Assembly (NCBI RefSeq): GCF_019175285.1
Contig: NC_056522.1
Coordinates: forward strand, 61,493,468-61,557,467
DNA from: Sceloporus undulatus
Taxonomy: Eukaryota > Chordata > Lepidosauria > Squamata > Phrynosomatidae
Length of the DNA: 64,000 nt
Reading direction: 5' to 3'
Positions 20,821 through 35,800 of this stretch are shown piece after piece. The notes below the pieces were generated by a model, which made no database searches, was not told where the DNA came from, and saw only the letters and a list, made by a program, of their open reading frames with translations. The position numbers and the translations under genes were made by a program. The first letter of the stretch is position 1. Each line of letters begins with the position of its first letter.

Positions 20821-23800
20821 CTTATGGAGGAAGATATGGAACAAGTAACACAAGTTAATGGAGTAACTACATCCCTAGAACATTTGGCACTGAGGTTTTA
20901 TATGATATGAAGAAAACTGCATAAGATATTAGACTCAAAAGATTGAATGAAGCACAAATGACTACAAGATGTTTGCTGTAATATTCTCCAAAAAAGGAAA
21001 GTGTTCAGCTTTCAATTTGTGTTATTTTTTACTGTTCAGAATTAAGCAACTTATACTGCAGTCGTATTCTACAGATTTAGGTGAAGCTGATTAAATAGTC
21101 TTCTAGAGTCCATGAATGCTTATGTTAGAATAAACAAATTAATCTTAAAAGTGCTTCTGGTTTCTTTATGCCTTTTTATAAGTTCAAAATTAAATTTGAC
21201 ATTGTTTCTGAACAGGCAATGCCAAGTTTACAACACATCCTTGCCAGATATTCTGTAGCCTGCTAAGGCCAGCATTTATACAATCCTTTCAGCAATTCTG
21301 GACATGTTTTATTGTAAAACCTGTATTTTCTGTGTACTGATGTAGGTTATTCAGGAAATATAGTCCATCCTATCTCACACTGCAAATAACTAGCAAATAG
21401 TGCCTCACTCCTGTGGGGATAACTCACCCCACATAGTCTAGATCCAGCCTTACAAACATTCTGGAAAATTAAGCTGATTGTGTGACAAAACATTTCTCTA
21501 CTGGCAGCACTTTTGTCAGTGCTACCAGAAAAGCTGGAATACACAATTGAACCAGAACACAGAATCCATGTGTGAAAAAGTTGAAGCAAAATGCTTATTT
21601 TATTCACACAATGTTAAGATGTTGCAATAACTAAATACTTCATATAAAATTATATTTTATATTCATAATGTCCCCCTAAAAGCAGAACTTCACTAAGTTT
21701 ATCACTACGTCTCTCCATGTCTAATGACAGAAGAGCAAATGACACACTCCCTTATTATTATTATTAGCCTTTATTTATAAAGTGCTGTAAATTTACACAG
21801 CGCTGTACATACAATCTTTTTAATTAGACGGCTCCCTGCCCTCAGGCTTACAATCCAGATGTGCTAGTAACAGCAATGGAATGCTAATTGCTCCATTAGT
21901 TTCAGTAGGACTTCCACTTTTATCTACTAGTGACAAACTCTGCCCTGCTGCAGAACAAAAATGCTTAAGAAAATCTTTGTTAGTTCATCTAGAAATGCAG
22001 AAGACTGGTACTGCATATAGGACATGACTGTTGTTCAACTTGAGCACACACTGATTCCCGTCTTCCAGCAAGTGTATATTCTTATATTTAACTTACATAT
22101 TCTTTCATGCCATGTAGTTATTTCCAACATGCAGAAAAGGTCAAACAGTGACTTTTTTCTAGCCTAAAGAATGATTATACAATAATCTGCCAAAAAAGGG
22201 CAACAAAACAATAAATATTTGCTTATCTGATTCATAGAAAAGTTACTTACTTGCATTATCTCTGTTTGCCATTGCATTCATCCCAATACTGTCAAATTTG
22301 GACCCAATATTTTCATCCAGTAAGTATCCAAACTTCAAAACAAACAAACAAACAAAAATTAGTTCTTTGAATACCATCAGGCCAAATGAATTTTAATAGA
22401 TACAGAATTTAGTAACACCTACTTCTTCTGCAGCAGCAAGCACACCAGTATCTATCTTTCTTTTCTTGCCTTCCTTTGATCCTTTTAATTAAATAATAAG
22501 AATAGTTCAGCCAACCCTTTCAAATGCTAGTCTTCATGTAATCTTCTATCATTTCACCGTGGATAAGCTTATATTGATTTATTCTTTTCTAACTATCTAG
22601 AAAACCTGTCCCATCCCTCCCCCAAACTTCATATAAAAAGCTGATGTCAAACTAGCAGCTCCTAATTCTTCTCTTAAGAAAATGTACAGTGGTACCTCGG
22701 GTTACGAAATTAATTCGTTCCGCCGCCGCTTTCGTAACCCGAAAAGCCTTCGCAAGCCGAAAACCCATAGGCGCTAATGGGGAAAAGCCGCGATTTCGTG
22801 TGAAATAGCGCCGAAAAGCACCAAAATTTTCTTCGTAACCCGAAATAACCTTCGTAACCCGGAACAGTTATTTCCTATGGGATTTTTTCGTATCCCGGAA
22901 ATTTCGTAACGTGGGTATTTCGTATCCCGGGGTACCACTGTATTGTACAATATTTAGTATCTTACCATTGTTACAGTATCATCTCACAATAGCAATGTTA
23001 CTTTTTACTGAAGTTCTAAAACAGTACTTTGTCACCAGTACTTGACAGATTTCAGACTAGAAGAAAATGGTGCCTTGATTTTAAAAAACGGAATAAATGT
23101 TCTGTACTATTTTTGCTTCCATTTTATCATCTAATGTTATTTGAATAATTATTCACCCTATGCCCAAGATCGGGATCCAAGATTCCAACCAAAGAACAAG
23201 TCAACTGCACTATCAATGCACCAATTTTTTAAAAAAATTGAAACTTTAATAAGCAAAAGTAGTACAAAACAAGAACATATTAAAATCCAGCATATCCATT
23301 TTAAAGCCTTCTCTTGATAACTCTTGTCAAGGAAATTCAATCCCTTATCTCTGTTCACACATCCTAGTACAGATCTTTCTCTCAGACATCACTGTGAAGA
23401 ATACAGTATGTAGAGAGATCTTGTAGTACCTTTGATACTAACTGAAAGAAAGAAGTTGGCAGCCTGAGCTTTCGTAGACTTAAGTCTACTTCCTCAGATG
23501 CATTTGGTGGATTCTACGAAAGCTCAGGCTGCCAACTTCTTCCGTTCAGTTAGTTTCAAAGGTGCTACAGGATCTCTTTACATACTTATTTTACAGACTA
23601 ACATGACTGTATCTTTGAATTCTATCACTATGTGAAGAATACAGTTATTGTGACTGGAGTCACAGCTCCAGCAGAGAGACACCCAAACTCATGTACAATT
23701 TCCATATATATGCCTTACCTTTAACTGATGTAGCAAAATCAATTTCTTTTTTTCTTTTGCCTTTCATATTTACTGGCTTGACTTGCTCTTTGTTTTCATC

Positions 23801-26800
23801 TGTTATGAAACAACCCAAAAGCTATTAAAACATATTCAGAGTATGCAGTGAAACAATCCTGATGTGAAAATTATTGCATACCTTTTTGCAGAGAAAATAA
23901 TATAATCTTAGAAATAATGGCCTCCCCAGACTTCACAAACAATTTAATCCTAGTTATCTGTTTTTAATGTTTGATGTTGCTTTATTGTTGTGAATTGCAC
24001 TTGTTGTTAACCGCTTTGATTTTTTAGAAAAGCGGTATATAAATAAAAAATTTATTATTTATTTATTATCTCAGATATATGTACAGTGTGGCCTTTAACA
24101 GTGAAACTGCAGCTGAGCTTTATTCAATAATGTTTGTTATACGTGTGGAATTTTTATCCTGGTTTATTTACTCTCAACTTTAATTTATGTCCATTAGTGT
24201 TTGAGATGCGACTTTAACCCACCTCTGTAATTAAATATACATTTCTGTACATGGGGTAATTCTTTAATATCCCAAATAATTGCAGTCTAGCAACAAAAAC
24301 ATGGCCCCTAAAGTTCCAATCAATGGCCTGTTACAGACTGCCAAAATAAAGCTGCTTCGGGTCTCTTTGGAGGTATGCTGTTTAAATGACGCATGCACCC
24401 TAAGAATCCAGAAGCTGCACCAAAGCTGCCCTCCAGTGCTTAGGAATGGAGTGGGGCTTTGGCGCGACCTCCGGACTCTTAGGACCCATGCATCATTTAA
24501 ATAGCATACCTCCAAAGAGACCCGAAGCAGCTTTATTTTGGCAGTCTGTAACAGGCCAATATGTAACATTCAGCAGCTTCTTAATCCATGGCCTCAAGAT
24601 TCCTCCACTGATGCCAACACATCTCTTGCTTTGTGGCATATTTTTCTTCAGTCTCACTTCTCATCTTATGTCTTCCTCCCAAGCCACATGCTCACATTTC
24701 AAGACTCTCTCACATATGAGCAAGTTTCTTGTGTATGAAAGCCCCAACACACAAATGAAGCATGCCTAGAGCGCAGGTTGTTCACGTTTCATATATCCTA
24801 TGATATTTGAAAGAAAGTGCTGCTGAACATGTGCAGTTTACCACCCATATTTATAATTAAAGTTGTAATGCTACAGAATATTGGGTAGATTGACTGCTAC
24901 AAAGACCTGAGTTCCAGCTCCTCTACTTTAGAAACCCATTACATCCCTTAGCAATATACAGTTAGCCTCCACATTTGCAGGGAATGGGCAACCCACCCAC
25001 CCTGCCACAAAAGTGAAAAAAACTGCAAATATAAATAAATGCAATTTTAAAAAACCCAAAAGAACCCTTCTCTAAGAATCGGTGAATGTGGGTGGTCAGG
25101 GAGTGAGTAATCTGTGACAACCCACTTCCCTAAAAACTCCATAGCTAACCCCCCCCCCCCCCCGTTTGTATTGAAACTTGTTTCAGAGTTACTCTGCGCG
25201 CGCACACGCACACACCGATCTAAATAGGCTAAACTGTGCCAGCAACTAATCAAAAACTCATTTTTAAAAGTAGAAATTAATTAGGAGTTCTCTTCACAGA
25301 AAGTCCATTCTACTTTCCTTTCTATTACAGTACTTCTGTTTATCCAATTGTCTCTCTCCTTCATGTTTACATCCCACCTGCCTTTAAGATACGTACCTTC
25401 ATTGAAGTACTAATTGGCTCTAAAGGCAAATTTTCCTCATGGAGCCCCAAAGACAATTGAAGACTGTGGGAGGGGGGCTGTGGGCTTATATTCATATCCT
25501 GCTTTTTTTCCAAAGCAGCATAGCACTTTCCCTGACAATGAAGGTTACTTGTTAAGCTACTGACTTAATACACATTTCTCTCTTATAATTAAATCTACCA
25601 AAGTGATTAGTTTGCCAGATCACACACGTTTATTACTTGCAGGTCATTGGTACATACACTGGGGTGTGTGTGGGGGCATATATTTAATATCCCACCTTTC
25701 TCCCAATGAAGGACCAAAGGTGGCTGACAACAAGGATTAAAACAGAATGCAGAAACAATTAAACAAAAAGCCAATTAAAGATCAAGTCAGTTATCATTAA
25801 AACTAAACACTGCAGTAAAACAACTCAAAAACATTTAAAAACATAATGAAAATGAAAGAAAGTACACTTTTCCATTAAACTTCTCTACTTAAAAATCACT
25901 AAGTTCTCTGGCTGGCTGGCTGGCAAGAAATTTTTGCCATAGTTGCCTGACTCTGCAAGCTCCAAGTATTAGTTTTCTGTAGTAGCAGCTTCCCCAGGTT
26001 TGAGTAGACAGATACACACAAACACACCCCAGCCTTGCAAAGCTTGTGCCTTCCCACTTTTTTTGTATTTTTTAAAGAATTGTTGAGAAAGTCCTCCACA
26101 CATCCTGTGATGTGGGGTGGGCAAAGGGCAGCACTGTGGTCTCTTTCCCAACCACAAAGTGACTAGAAATCACTTGGGGTGGGTCCTTAACTAGAAGATA
26201 TGTTTAATGGTTATTTCAGGGGGCCCCTTCCCCCTGCCCAAATTGTTTAAAACATTTGGGCATGTGAGGACCCATAGGGGTTCCTGGGAAATAGCACACA
26301 GCCTCACTCTGTCTGCCTCTATTGTACAGTCCATTCTCGCTTTACGTGGGGGATCTGCTCCAGCCCCCCCCCCCCCAAAGCAAAAAGTGCATATGCTCAA
26401 GCCCCACTGGACAGAATGGGGGTTGGGCTTGCTGCATGGCTGTGCACACACACCGTGGGCATATGTGCCATTGTTTTTACTGCCAGGCGACTTCAGTGTA
26501 TGCTGAAAGCTGCCTATAATGAACCCATGTATGGCACAGGCTCACTGTATCTGCTCTAACTCCAATAAGTCCTTAACCTCCCACCCTGCTGAATTATGAA
26601 AAATTGTCCACCATCACTCAATGGGCTTCTTGCACAAGATGAAATTCATCTACGTAGATTTCCCATATCCAAACACCAACCACTGCACCACACTTAGGTG
26701 TTCAATGGTCATTCATACTAGTATGCTGCCACAAATTTGGAATGAACTCGTGCATGTCTGTATCAGGTTGAATCAGTGTGTTTTTGGATTGACAGAAGTA

Positions 26801-29800
26801 CCACCATTAGAATTTAATTTAAACTAGGGGAGGGGGGAGAGATTGGTTGCAGTTGTCAAAGAGAAATGTCCTAAAGGAGGAGATTAGCACAGGACAAAGA
26901 GTTATTTTATTTTATACATTTAAAACTGAAGACTTTTATAGATGCCTTAATTTGAGCATATAGATGTATACAAACACAGATTATGGTTTTGAAATCTGAA
27001 ATCCACTGAGTGTTTTGAGTTATGTCAGTACATACTGAACATCTGCTGTGATTTATGTAACAACATTTAAACTATCTGACTCAGCTACATAAGTAGAAGC
27101 AGAACAATTGTTAACATTCTTTTTTCAGTTTGGGGAAGCAAGCTACTTTTACCCGTAATAATCCAAAGAGAACAGATTTGTATTTAAAAGCCAATAATGC
27201 AAATGAAAGGCATAAACAGCTGACATTGCTGAGCAGTTCTAAAATCTATTTATTTTAGACTTTCAGAAAGTTATCCTAGGTTAAAAGGGGGGAAATATCA
27301 TGATTTTATAGAGTAAACAACTTAAGTGAAAAAAATGTTTGTTTCATACCAGCTATGACCCCACCCAAATACCTGAATATGTAGTTGTTCACAGAAAAAA
27401 ATACTGTTGGGGGGGTCTTTTTGTTTTCAGTAAATACAAGACACATTTCCTGCAGCTTCAACAACTGCCTCACAAGATCTCTGTTCCAAGAGCATGGCCT
27501 ACTTGCAGTATTTTAATGTTGTTTTCCTCTGTCTCAAGAAATATGATGGTTATTAGGACATATCATGGGACAGCTGTGGTGGCCATACAGCAAAACAAAG
27601 CAAAGTCACAAAAATTTTTAATAATAATAGCAACAATAAATTAACTCATCTCAGGATCTTGGGTGTCTCTGTTGCTTGTGAATTCACAGGCTCCTATGGA
27701 GACTTCAGATTGAGAAAAGGGCCTGTAGCTTCACAAGGGATGGAGACACCCTGGATCCCAAAAATACTGTAGTTACTTTACTATTGCTAATGGAGTTCAA
27801 ATTTTCCTGTCCTTTGTCTTGGTCCCCACATGGCCAAGAAATGTGTAGCCTCTGCCTGCACTGAAATCCCTCCAAATCAATTGAACTACAGCAGAAACAA
27901 CATCTATACAAAATGTAGGCCTATGACTCTAACACCATAACATTTTCTTCCTTCTATATGATTTAACATATTTTGCTTGATGAAGAGCTTTGAAATCTTG
28001 CATTATATGTTTTGCTCATTTTGGCTGGTATCACTCTTTTGTGAATTTTGGAGTTTGTAGTAGTACAGCAGTAGTAGTTGGAAGGGAGAAGTAGAAGGGG
28101 AAGAATTTTATTACCAGATGGTAGATTATTTCTCAAAACTCCATATATACATACAACTCACCCTCTAGTGTAAGAAGGAAAGCAGCAAGCATAGAAACAT
28201 CACTGCTACCTCTTTCCTGAAATCATAAACAACAGTAAGATTCCCCACACTGTTTGCATTCTCACTGGGAATGCTATTGAAATGGCTCATATACCCAGTG
28301 GGGCCTATATAGAGCAAAACACTACTACTGTCTCAGATTAGAGCTAGTAGGAGTACAATGCAGAGAGAAGCGCAAAAGTCACACCCCATTCTGCACAAAA
28401 GGAGAAGCATGATGTTTGAGATGGGGTGCACCTTGGCTCAGACACCCGCTTCACCTGATATAATCCAGTATGTCATCCAGTTATTGTGGGGGGGGGGGGG
28501 GGGGGGAGGATGGAAACCAATCTGACTCTTCAGACCAATCCATTTCCCCATATCTACTATATACAGTATAAGGTATCAAAATGCTTTCATAGATTCAGCC
28601 CCCGATGTCATTTTTGCCAAGAACCAGATCAGTGTCTGTGCATGTATTCATATAAGCACACATACATTTTTGCAACCCTCACAGCCAAAAGGTTCCCTAT
28701 CCTGAGGTTGTTGAAACTGGATTTCCAGAGGTTCTGGCCAACACAACCAATGGTGATGGATTCAAGAAGCTGTAGTCCAGTAACATCTGAGGACACGCCG
28801 GTTGGTAACCAGAATGCAAAAGAAGCATAATGCACTTTTAGTTTTTGCTGACCCACTATCAGCTTGGTGCCAATGTCCTTTAAATCTGTCTGTTGTAGCA
28901 CCTGCTCTTGTCTGAAGACTTAGACGCCTGACAAATTATACAATTTCATTTGTTGGAGCACTAGAGCACATGCATTAGTCTAAAAATCACTAGCTTCTCA
29001 TTTATCTTAAAACAAAAGTTATAACAAAGTGAGGGGGGGGAACCTATTTTTTTTACCTGACATGTCATCATCTGACACATCCATGAAAGTTCCTCCCTCT
29101 TCATCAATGTCTTCTCCAAACTCTTCATCCATGCTTCCTAGAGAAACTTCCTCATCATCAAGGTCATCAAAATCATCCTCATCAGAATCTTCCCAATCTT
29201 CCTCTTCATCTTGGTTTTTCTTTTTTCCCTTGCTTTTTATATTTCTGGAATTGTAAAAAAAAAAAAAAAAAAAAAAAAACCACAAACACAAACACAACAT
29301 CAAACTTTTAAATAGAAGTTCACCTGTACATTTTTTTTTCATAGTACATTACTAAATGAAAAAAAAAGGAAGCACAATAGAACTTAGAATCATAGCATTG
29401 GAAAAGACCACAAGGGTCACCTAATCTTAATTTACCTAAACCTTCAAAAGATACTTAACACCAAATAAAAAGCCTGGTGTTTGATTTTTTTTAAATACTA
29501 TCCTCTCTAAGAAGCTGGTAGTACTCAAAGAAAATTAAAAGTATTGTGCACATTACAGGGGAGGGGGTCCACAGTGCTGTTTGATCTCTATGCCCACCAC
29601 CCACAACATACATACAGGCAGCAAACGAAGGCATTCCAAGGATGAGGTTGCCTGCATGTTGCCCATATTCCCAACAAGCCTTTCCCCAAGTCGACAGTTT
29701 TCCTGTTGCACCATGTCAAAGGGAGAAGAAAGGCCAGGATCTCTTCAAAACTACACATCTCTCTGCCCATGGATACTGTGCCTCTGACAGGAAAGAATCA

Positions 29801-32800
29801 TACCCAAGATACTTCTCATACTTGAATTCAAGCCTACCCAAACTGTGATACCATTTAAGACAGGTTATTTGTTACAATTATAGGTAATCCAAAGCATCTT
29901 GAATGGTTCCCTCTGCATTTTATATCACAACAACCCTATAAAGTCGAATTTAGGCAGAGTGAATGCGACTGCCTAAAGGTCAGATAACACTCACACAACC
30001 CTTTGAATTGAAAAGTGATTTGAATCGCCACAGTCTTAATCCAGAGAGAGTGAGCTGGGTGTTGAATCTGCTTCCACATCGATATATATCACCATTGATT
30101 CTCTCCAGGCTTGAGGGGTCTGTCAACTGATCAGGAGCCCGATTACGTTTTAATGGAGCCCTGATGGTGCAGTGGTTAAATGCCAGTACTGCAGCCACAA
30201 GGTTGTGGGTTCAATCCTAGGGGCTCCAAGGCTGACTCAGCCTTTCTTCCTTTCATAGGTCAGTAAAATGAGTACTCAGCTTGGTGGGGGCAATTAGCTT
30301 ACAGACTGTAAACTGCTTAGAGAGTGCTGAGTTCACTGAGAAGCAGTATAGAAATGCACTTGCTACTGCTATCCAGTGTTGCCCATTGAATCACACTAGT
30401 TCATACTCTCCACCCCCACCCCCTCCAGGACTTTCACAGTATCTAAAAGCTACAGTCAGTGTTGACTGTGATAGCAGATACCCAAGTTGTTTGGGATGGT
30501 CAGTGACTCATTTTAACCCTGTCGTTTGTATTTCTCCATTTCCCTCCTAGCTGGATCAATTCTCCCATTAATTTTTCACCTCTTGTCAAATGCACATTTT
30601 TGTTTTTGGTGATTAGAAGTATCAAACCAATTGTAATTATCTTCTTCTTCTGGGTTTATTTACAGAATGCTGAATAAACATTAATGAAATCATTACAGTT
30701 AATTTGCAAAAATACCTTTATGTAATCACAGAATAATCTCATACAGATCAGTATTCCACCCAAAATGCCTGCCTTTTCAAAATACTAGCATTTCAGAGTG
30801 CATGAAACCTGAGCCAGTGGGAACACCACATAGGGAGTGCCTAGGCTCAGTGTATCTGCCATTCTTTGCTTACTGGAATAAGAGGGAGGCATTGTGCTGC
30901 CAAACATTCAGCTAAGAGGGATCTAACATATAGGGGAAGCCAATGAATCCAAAGTGATTAGCAGAGTTCACCTGCAGGAAAATTTATTTCTCAGTCAGAT
31001 CTTTTCAAGCTTTATTCCAATGAGCTTCCTTCATTTTAAGATTACAACATTTCAAGCCTCAGTAGGTATAAATAAAAAGAGCACTCAAAATCACTTGACA
31101 CTCAGTATTTTACCTTGTTGTGTCACTGGATCACTCTCTATTGCTCAACTCAGTATTAACAGCAGGGGGATATTCACCCACTTCCAGTGCAAGCTTGAAT
31201 GAAATAGGAACCCTTAATCCACATTATTGATGGGTATAGAACAACTCCAAAAAGAGTTAGTTTCACACAACATCAGGGTCATCAACTCTCCCGCAGAACC
31301 CAGGTTATACAGTTTGAATGGCAGTGCTCCTGTCTGCAGCACTGGGGACAAGCAAATGAGGAGCATGACTAAGTACTGTTGTTGTGTGCCTTCAAGTCGT
31401 TTTTGATTTACGGCAACCCTAAAGCAAACCTACCACTGCATCTTCTGGGGCTGAGAGTGTGTGACTTGCCCAAGGTCACCTAGTAGCTTTCCATGGCGGA
31501 GCAGGGAATTGGTCTCCGAAGTCATAATGCAGTGCATTTGCCCACAACAAATATCAGGGCAGGAAATGGCTATCTGTTATGGGTCTATCTGTTATGCAAA
31601 AGCCTGGCATTTACAAAACCTAGAGTTATTACTTACTGTTCCCTCTGCAAAAGAAAACTTTAACAACTGCTGACAAGAAGGACTTAGTACAGTACCCTTG
31701 CTGGATCCAAAGTCAGATTATAGACTTCTTTCAATAATGACTCAAAAAAGGGGGGGGGGGATGTGCTCCAAATCAGGGGTGGGGAAAGTGTGCCCTCAGG
31801 GCTGTTTTTTTTAGCACCCAGGAAGTTTTAATAAAAGAAAATAAATTATTTGAGGAGGGAGGAATGCCCCCAAATACTCTCAAGCAGATGTGGATGGAAA
31901 CTAGATCATGTTTTTTCATTCCATTAATGCAGTTTTAGGCCCATGTACGCCCTTTTCTGTAACAGGAAATCACACAGAAGTCAACTTCTGTTGGTGTAAT
32001 AAAGCATGCAGATCAAAAACATGGCAAAACTATGCCTTCAGAGGGCATTTGTGGGCAAATAAAAAAATGAACGCTGAGATCCTGCATGGCAGATGTAGCT
32101 ACAGTTATGTAGCTATCTATGATTGTTTTCCTAATCTGATCTGATAAAACCCACCTTTAAAGCCAGGCAGCTGCACTAGCTGAAGGAATTCAGAACCGGT
32201 GGAAAGCAGGATAATGAAGGATGATGCATCCAGAACTGTGGGTAGCTGACCAGCACCACAGAACATTTTTAGCTGGTGTGGCTGTCTGGCTTTCAACATG
32301 CGTTTTAAAGGATATCTGAGATCTTGTCAATAGCACCATGATTGTAAATGTGAATAACAGAATTTATGAGGTCATAAATCTAGCTTACAACAGTGAAAAT
32401 ACAGATGCCAATTGAAATGGGAGGGACAGTAGACTGGGAGTGTGGCCCTTTGAGGTCTCCCATGGGGCCAGTGCAGCTCTGTAAGTGCCAACACTTGCCT
32501 ATTCCTACTCTAAGCCCTCAGTTTCCAGCAATTGCCAAGGATTCTCACAACCTCTGACAGTACACTGAATGTTAACTGAGAATATCAAAAGTCTAAGGTG
32601 TTTATCACATGGACGTTTTTGCAGCTCAGATCCAGGGTGACTCCTGGTTCAGCTATGCAAATTCACATTATAACGTGAATGTTTTATCACACCTGGTTGC
32701 CCTTCAGTTGCCCTTCCAAATCAAGGGGGAATTGAATCCAAGGCAAGTCACGTGATGCGGATTAAAGCAAAGCGGAGTGAGTGCAAATTGTATTACACTG

Positions 32801-35800
32801 GTGGGATTCAACTATTCGAATCGGCACCCTTGAGCATGCTCAGTGGGGGTCTGAACGCATCGTGACCTTGTACATTTCCAGGGTGAAAAGGGGTGCAAGT
32901 TCTTGTTCCCTGTTTCGCATAATTGCGTGATTGCGTTAATATTTGCCTCGTGAATATTTCTGTGTCTTCTTCATCTCCCTTTTTTATTTTCCCTTCCATT
33001 TCAGCAATTTCAACACACACACACATAATAGATATACATACATATCTGTATATTCACATTCACGCACATACACACATAAAAAAACGAGGTGCCCTGAAAG
33101 TTGCCCTGAAAGTGAAAGGACCATTGAAAGGAAATGGGGGGAAATTGCAATGCTGCATCATGGGAAATTTGCAACCCGGGGGGGGGGGTTGCGGTGGTGT
33201 ACCAGAGCAGAAGCAAAGTTGCATTCCACACCAGACCAATTCAGAATGAAATCGAAGTAAGCTTGAAAGCAAATTCTGTGAATTCACTTTTTTCTGAATT
33301 CATCAAAATGAGAAGTCACTTTGGATTCACTGTGGAAACACCACTGAAGAGCTCCCATAGAAAGGAATCGTGTCTGATAACATTCACGTTATAACGTGAA
33401 TTCGCATCATTGGAACCGCAGTCACCCTGGATCTGACCTGCAAAAAGCTGCAAAAAGCTCTGTGTGATAAACACCTAAGTCAGTATCTACATATTTTATG
33501 AAGAAACTACAGTAACTTCATAGTAATGAAATTGAGGGTAATCACACAAATCATGTAGCCATATTTTAGGAAGGAGAAGACATTCTGACTTCCATTTAAA
33601 GACACCTAAACCAAACTGTTTTTATAAAAAGAGTGAAAGGTTTTGGAAGAGGGCTGAGATATAATGCACTATATATTACACACTCAGTTCAGATTGTTAG
33701 CACAATACAAACATTTATTTTGTCTAGAACCTCTAGAAATGAGATGTTATTTTTTCCATTAAAAAACTTACCCAGCAAAATTAAGGTCATCCTTCACATC
33801 TGAATCAAAACAACCATCTTGTTCAAATGAGTCTGAAAAAAAAGTCAGATGCAGAGGTTTGTTTTCGCAATATCAACATAGCTTTGATTTAGTTTTTAAA
33901 ATAAATCAGTACAATTTATTGTAATTTGCAACAGCTACCCTATATGCTTGCAAAATGCAACCAGCATCTGAAAACCAATTGGCAACAATATTTACTCGAT
34001 ATCACAGATGGGTCAAGTGTATTCCCCCAGGTTGCATGAAGTCCCAGCACCTCCTTCCAGTCCAGGCAGCCCTCCAGGACACCCTACAAGTCTCCATATC
34101 CCTCCCTCTCTCTATATATATATATATATGTTTTCAATTTTGTTCCAAATCACCATAAAACAGTTTTGTTCTCAGTAACTCCCCCATGACTCCACCAAGG
34201 CCCCCAATCAACTGAAAATCATCAGAAAACAAAATAAAAGTAACATCACATCCCTTCTAGTTTCATTCCTAATTCAGATACTCAGTTTAACCAGTTGTCC
34301 AGTCTCCTTGAATAGCAAATATCCCTACATGACCGGATGACAATCAGCAGCTAAGCCAACTCTGCCACGCCCTCCATCTCTGGCCATCTTTGAATTGGGA
34401 CTCCACATTCATCTACATGACTGTATGGACTCACAAAGAATTATCCTATCTTCAAGTAAAGCCAAAGTACTCTATATGCATCCTGGATGAAGAGAACAAG
34501 CAGTGAGAGCCTTACCTAATACTCTTTCAAACTCATCATCATCCACATCTTCAACACTTTCATCATCTCTCATGGACTTCCTTTTCTCCTTCTCTTTATC
34601 TATCTTCTTATAAAATCTGAACATTAAAAGAAAAAGAAAGAACTGTCTATATGCACGTAAAAGTAAATAGAAAAGTCTTTTCTTTGTGTGTTTTGTGATT
34701 TAGTAAGGCTTTGTAAAGTTTGGAGTGTGAATAGCATAATAACCATTTTGTTTTGAAATGACTATTCAACTATTTTTATAATTATTATTTGTGTTATTGC
34801 AGTTCCACAGAAATCGTGTTACTTGTGAAATCAAAAATTTCTATACAGCTCAGCCAAAGCATTTAAATAAATAAAATAAAACTAACACAAAAAGTCTTTC
34901 GTTCAGGTCAATTGTGAGGCATTCCGTTCAACAGTGAAGACAGTGTCTTATTGTTTGATGGTGTTTTTAAGTGAAACAAAAAACTGCTTCCCAACAGAGT
35001 AAAATATTGCTCTAAACCCTGACATGCTAACATTACATCACAAGTGATATTATAAATCCGATTCAGTTTGGTTCAACCTATTGTAGTCATCTTCCTACAT
35101 TTACTCCTTTGCTTAACACATTATCTGACCCTTGTATTCTGTACAATATCTAAGTAGGGCAAATTCCTCTTCAAGCTCTTTCACTGACAAAAGTCTCTAG
35201 CAAGTCTTTGCCACAAGGCCAAAGAGAAATCGTCCAATTTCAGAGTCAGAAATACTTGGGTACAATTCACTGTTTGTAGATACTCAGCCACAAAAAACAC
35301 CAAGGGAGATAAATGGTTTGCAAGAGCATTTACAAAAATGAAAACCAGAAACAGCAGCAAGTATCCTCAAGAAAGAAACCTCTACTTTCTATTTCTAGGA
35401 AGCAAAACTGAAAACGATGGACAGAAGTATCAGAGATTTTGTTACCTGTGGAAGAAAACTTCATCCACTGGAATTTTGCTTTCATCTTGTGCAAGAAACT
35501 CCTTACTATTAACTAGAAACAAAGATATAATGTTTTATCAAGTAGTTTTGCTATGTGCATCATTAAGTGGATTTCACCAACAAAAAAAACCAGATGGATT
35601 TAATTTAAAGGTAAACAGTGACTGAAGGCACAACCAGAGATGGCCTTGATAGCGTAGATCATGGATTCTGCATTTTCTTTTTATAAAAGCAATTTCCTCT
35701 GGGGTAAGGGAATAAACTAGAACCATAGTCCCGGAATTCATTTAACAAATATCACAATAGAAGCAACAATTTGCCTCTTTGGGGAAAATACAGAGATGTT

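Larger units (their letters stand above)
22482..23718 (-). other. CEBPZ intron 13
   Basis: Holds a Tigger-like MITE (22687-22940) and a fold-back element (23405-23600). No other feature was recognised. Confidence 0.6.
23800..29056 (-). other. CEBPZ intron 12 (5.3 kb)
   Basis: Listed elements: non-LTR tail (23960-24062), inverted-arm MITE (24325-24557), mariner fragment (24959-25160), LINE-like tail (25660-25860), mariner MITE (26327-26547) and a G run (28489-28508). The stretches 26560-28480 and 28800-29050 show nothing clear. Confidence 0.6.
29245..33771 (-). other. CEBPZ intron 11 (4.5 kb)
   Basis: Contains a CR1 tail (29387-29452), a tRNA-derived SINE (30155-30374), a reversed Sauria SINE (31375-31545), a possible hAT element (31773-32510) and a TAA-flanked Harbinger-like MITE (32597-33475). 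Nothing was recognised in 29460-30140 or 30380-31370. Confidence 0.6.

Noticed and set aside
29245-29342. Upstream extension of CEBPZ exon 12 as an open frame starting [10 protein letters not shown]
   Set aside because: It runs through a poly-T and acceptor tract; the exon starts at 29244 and joins exon 11 in phase.
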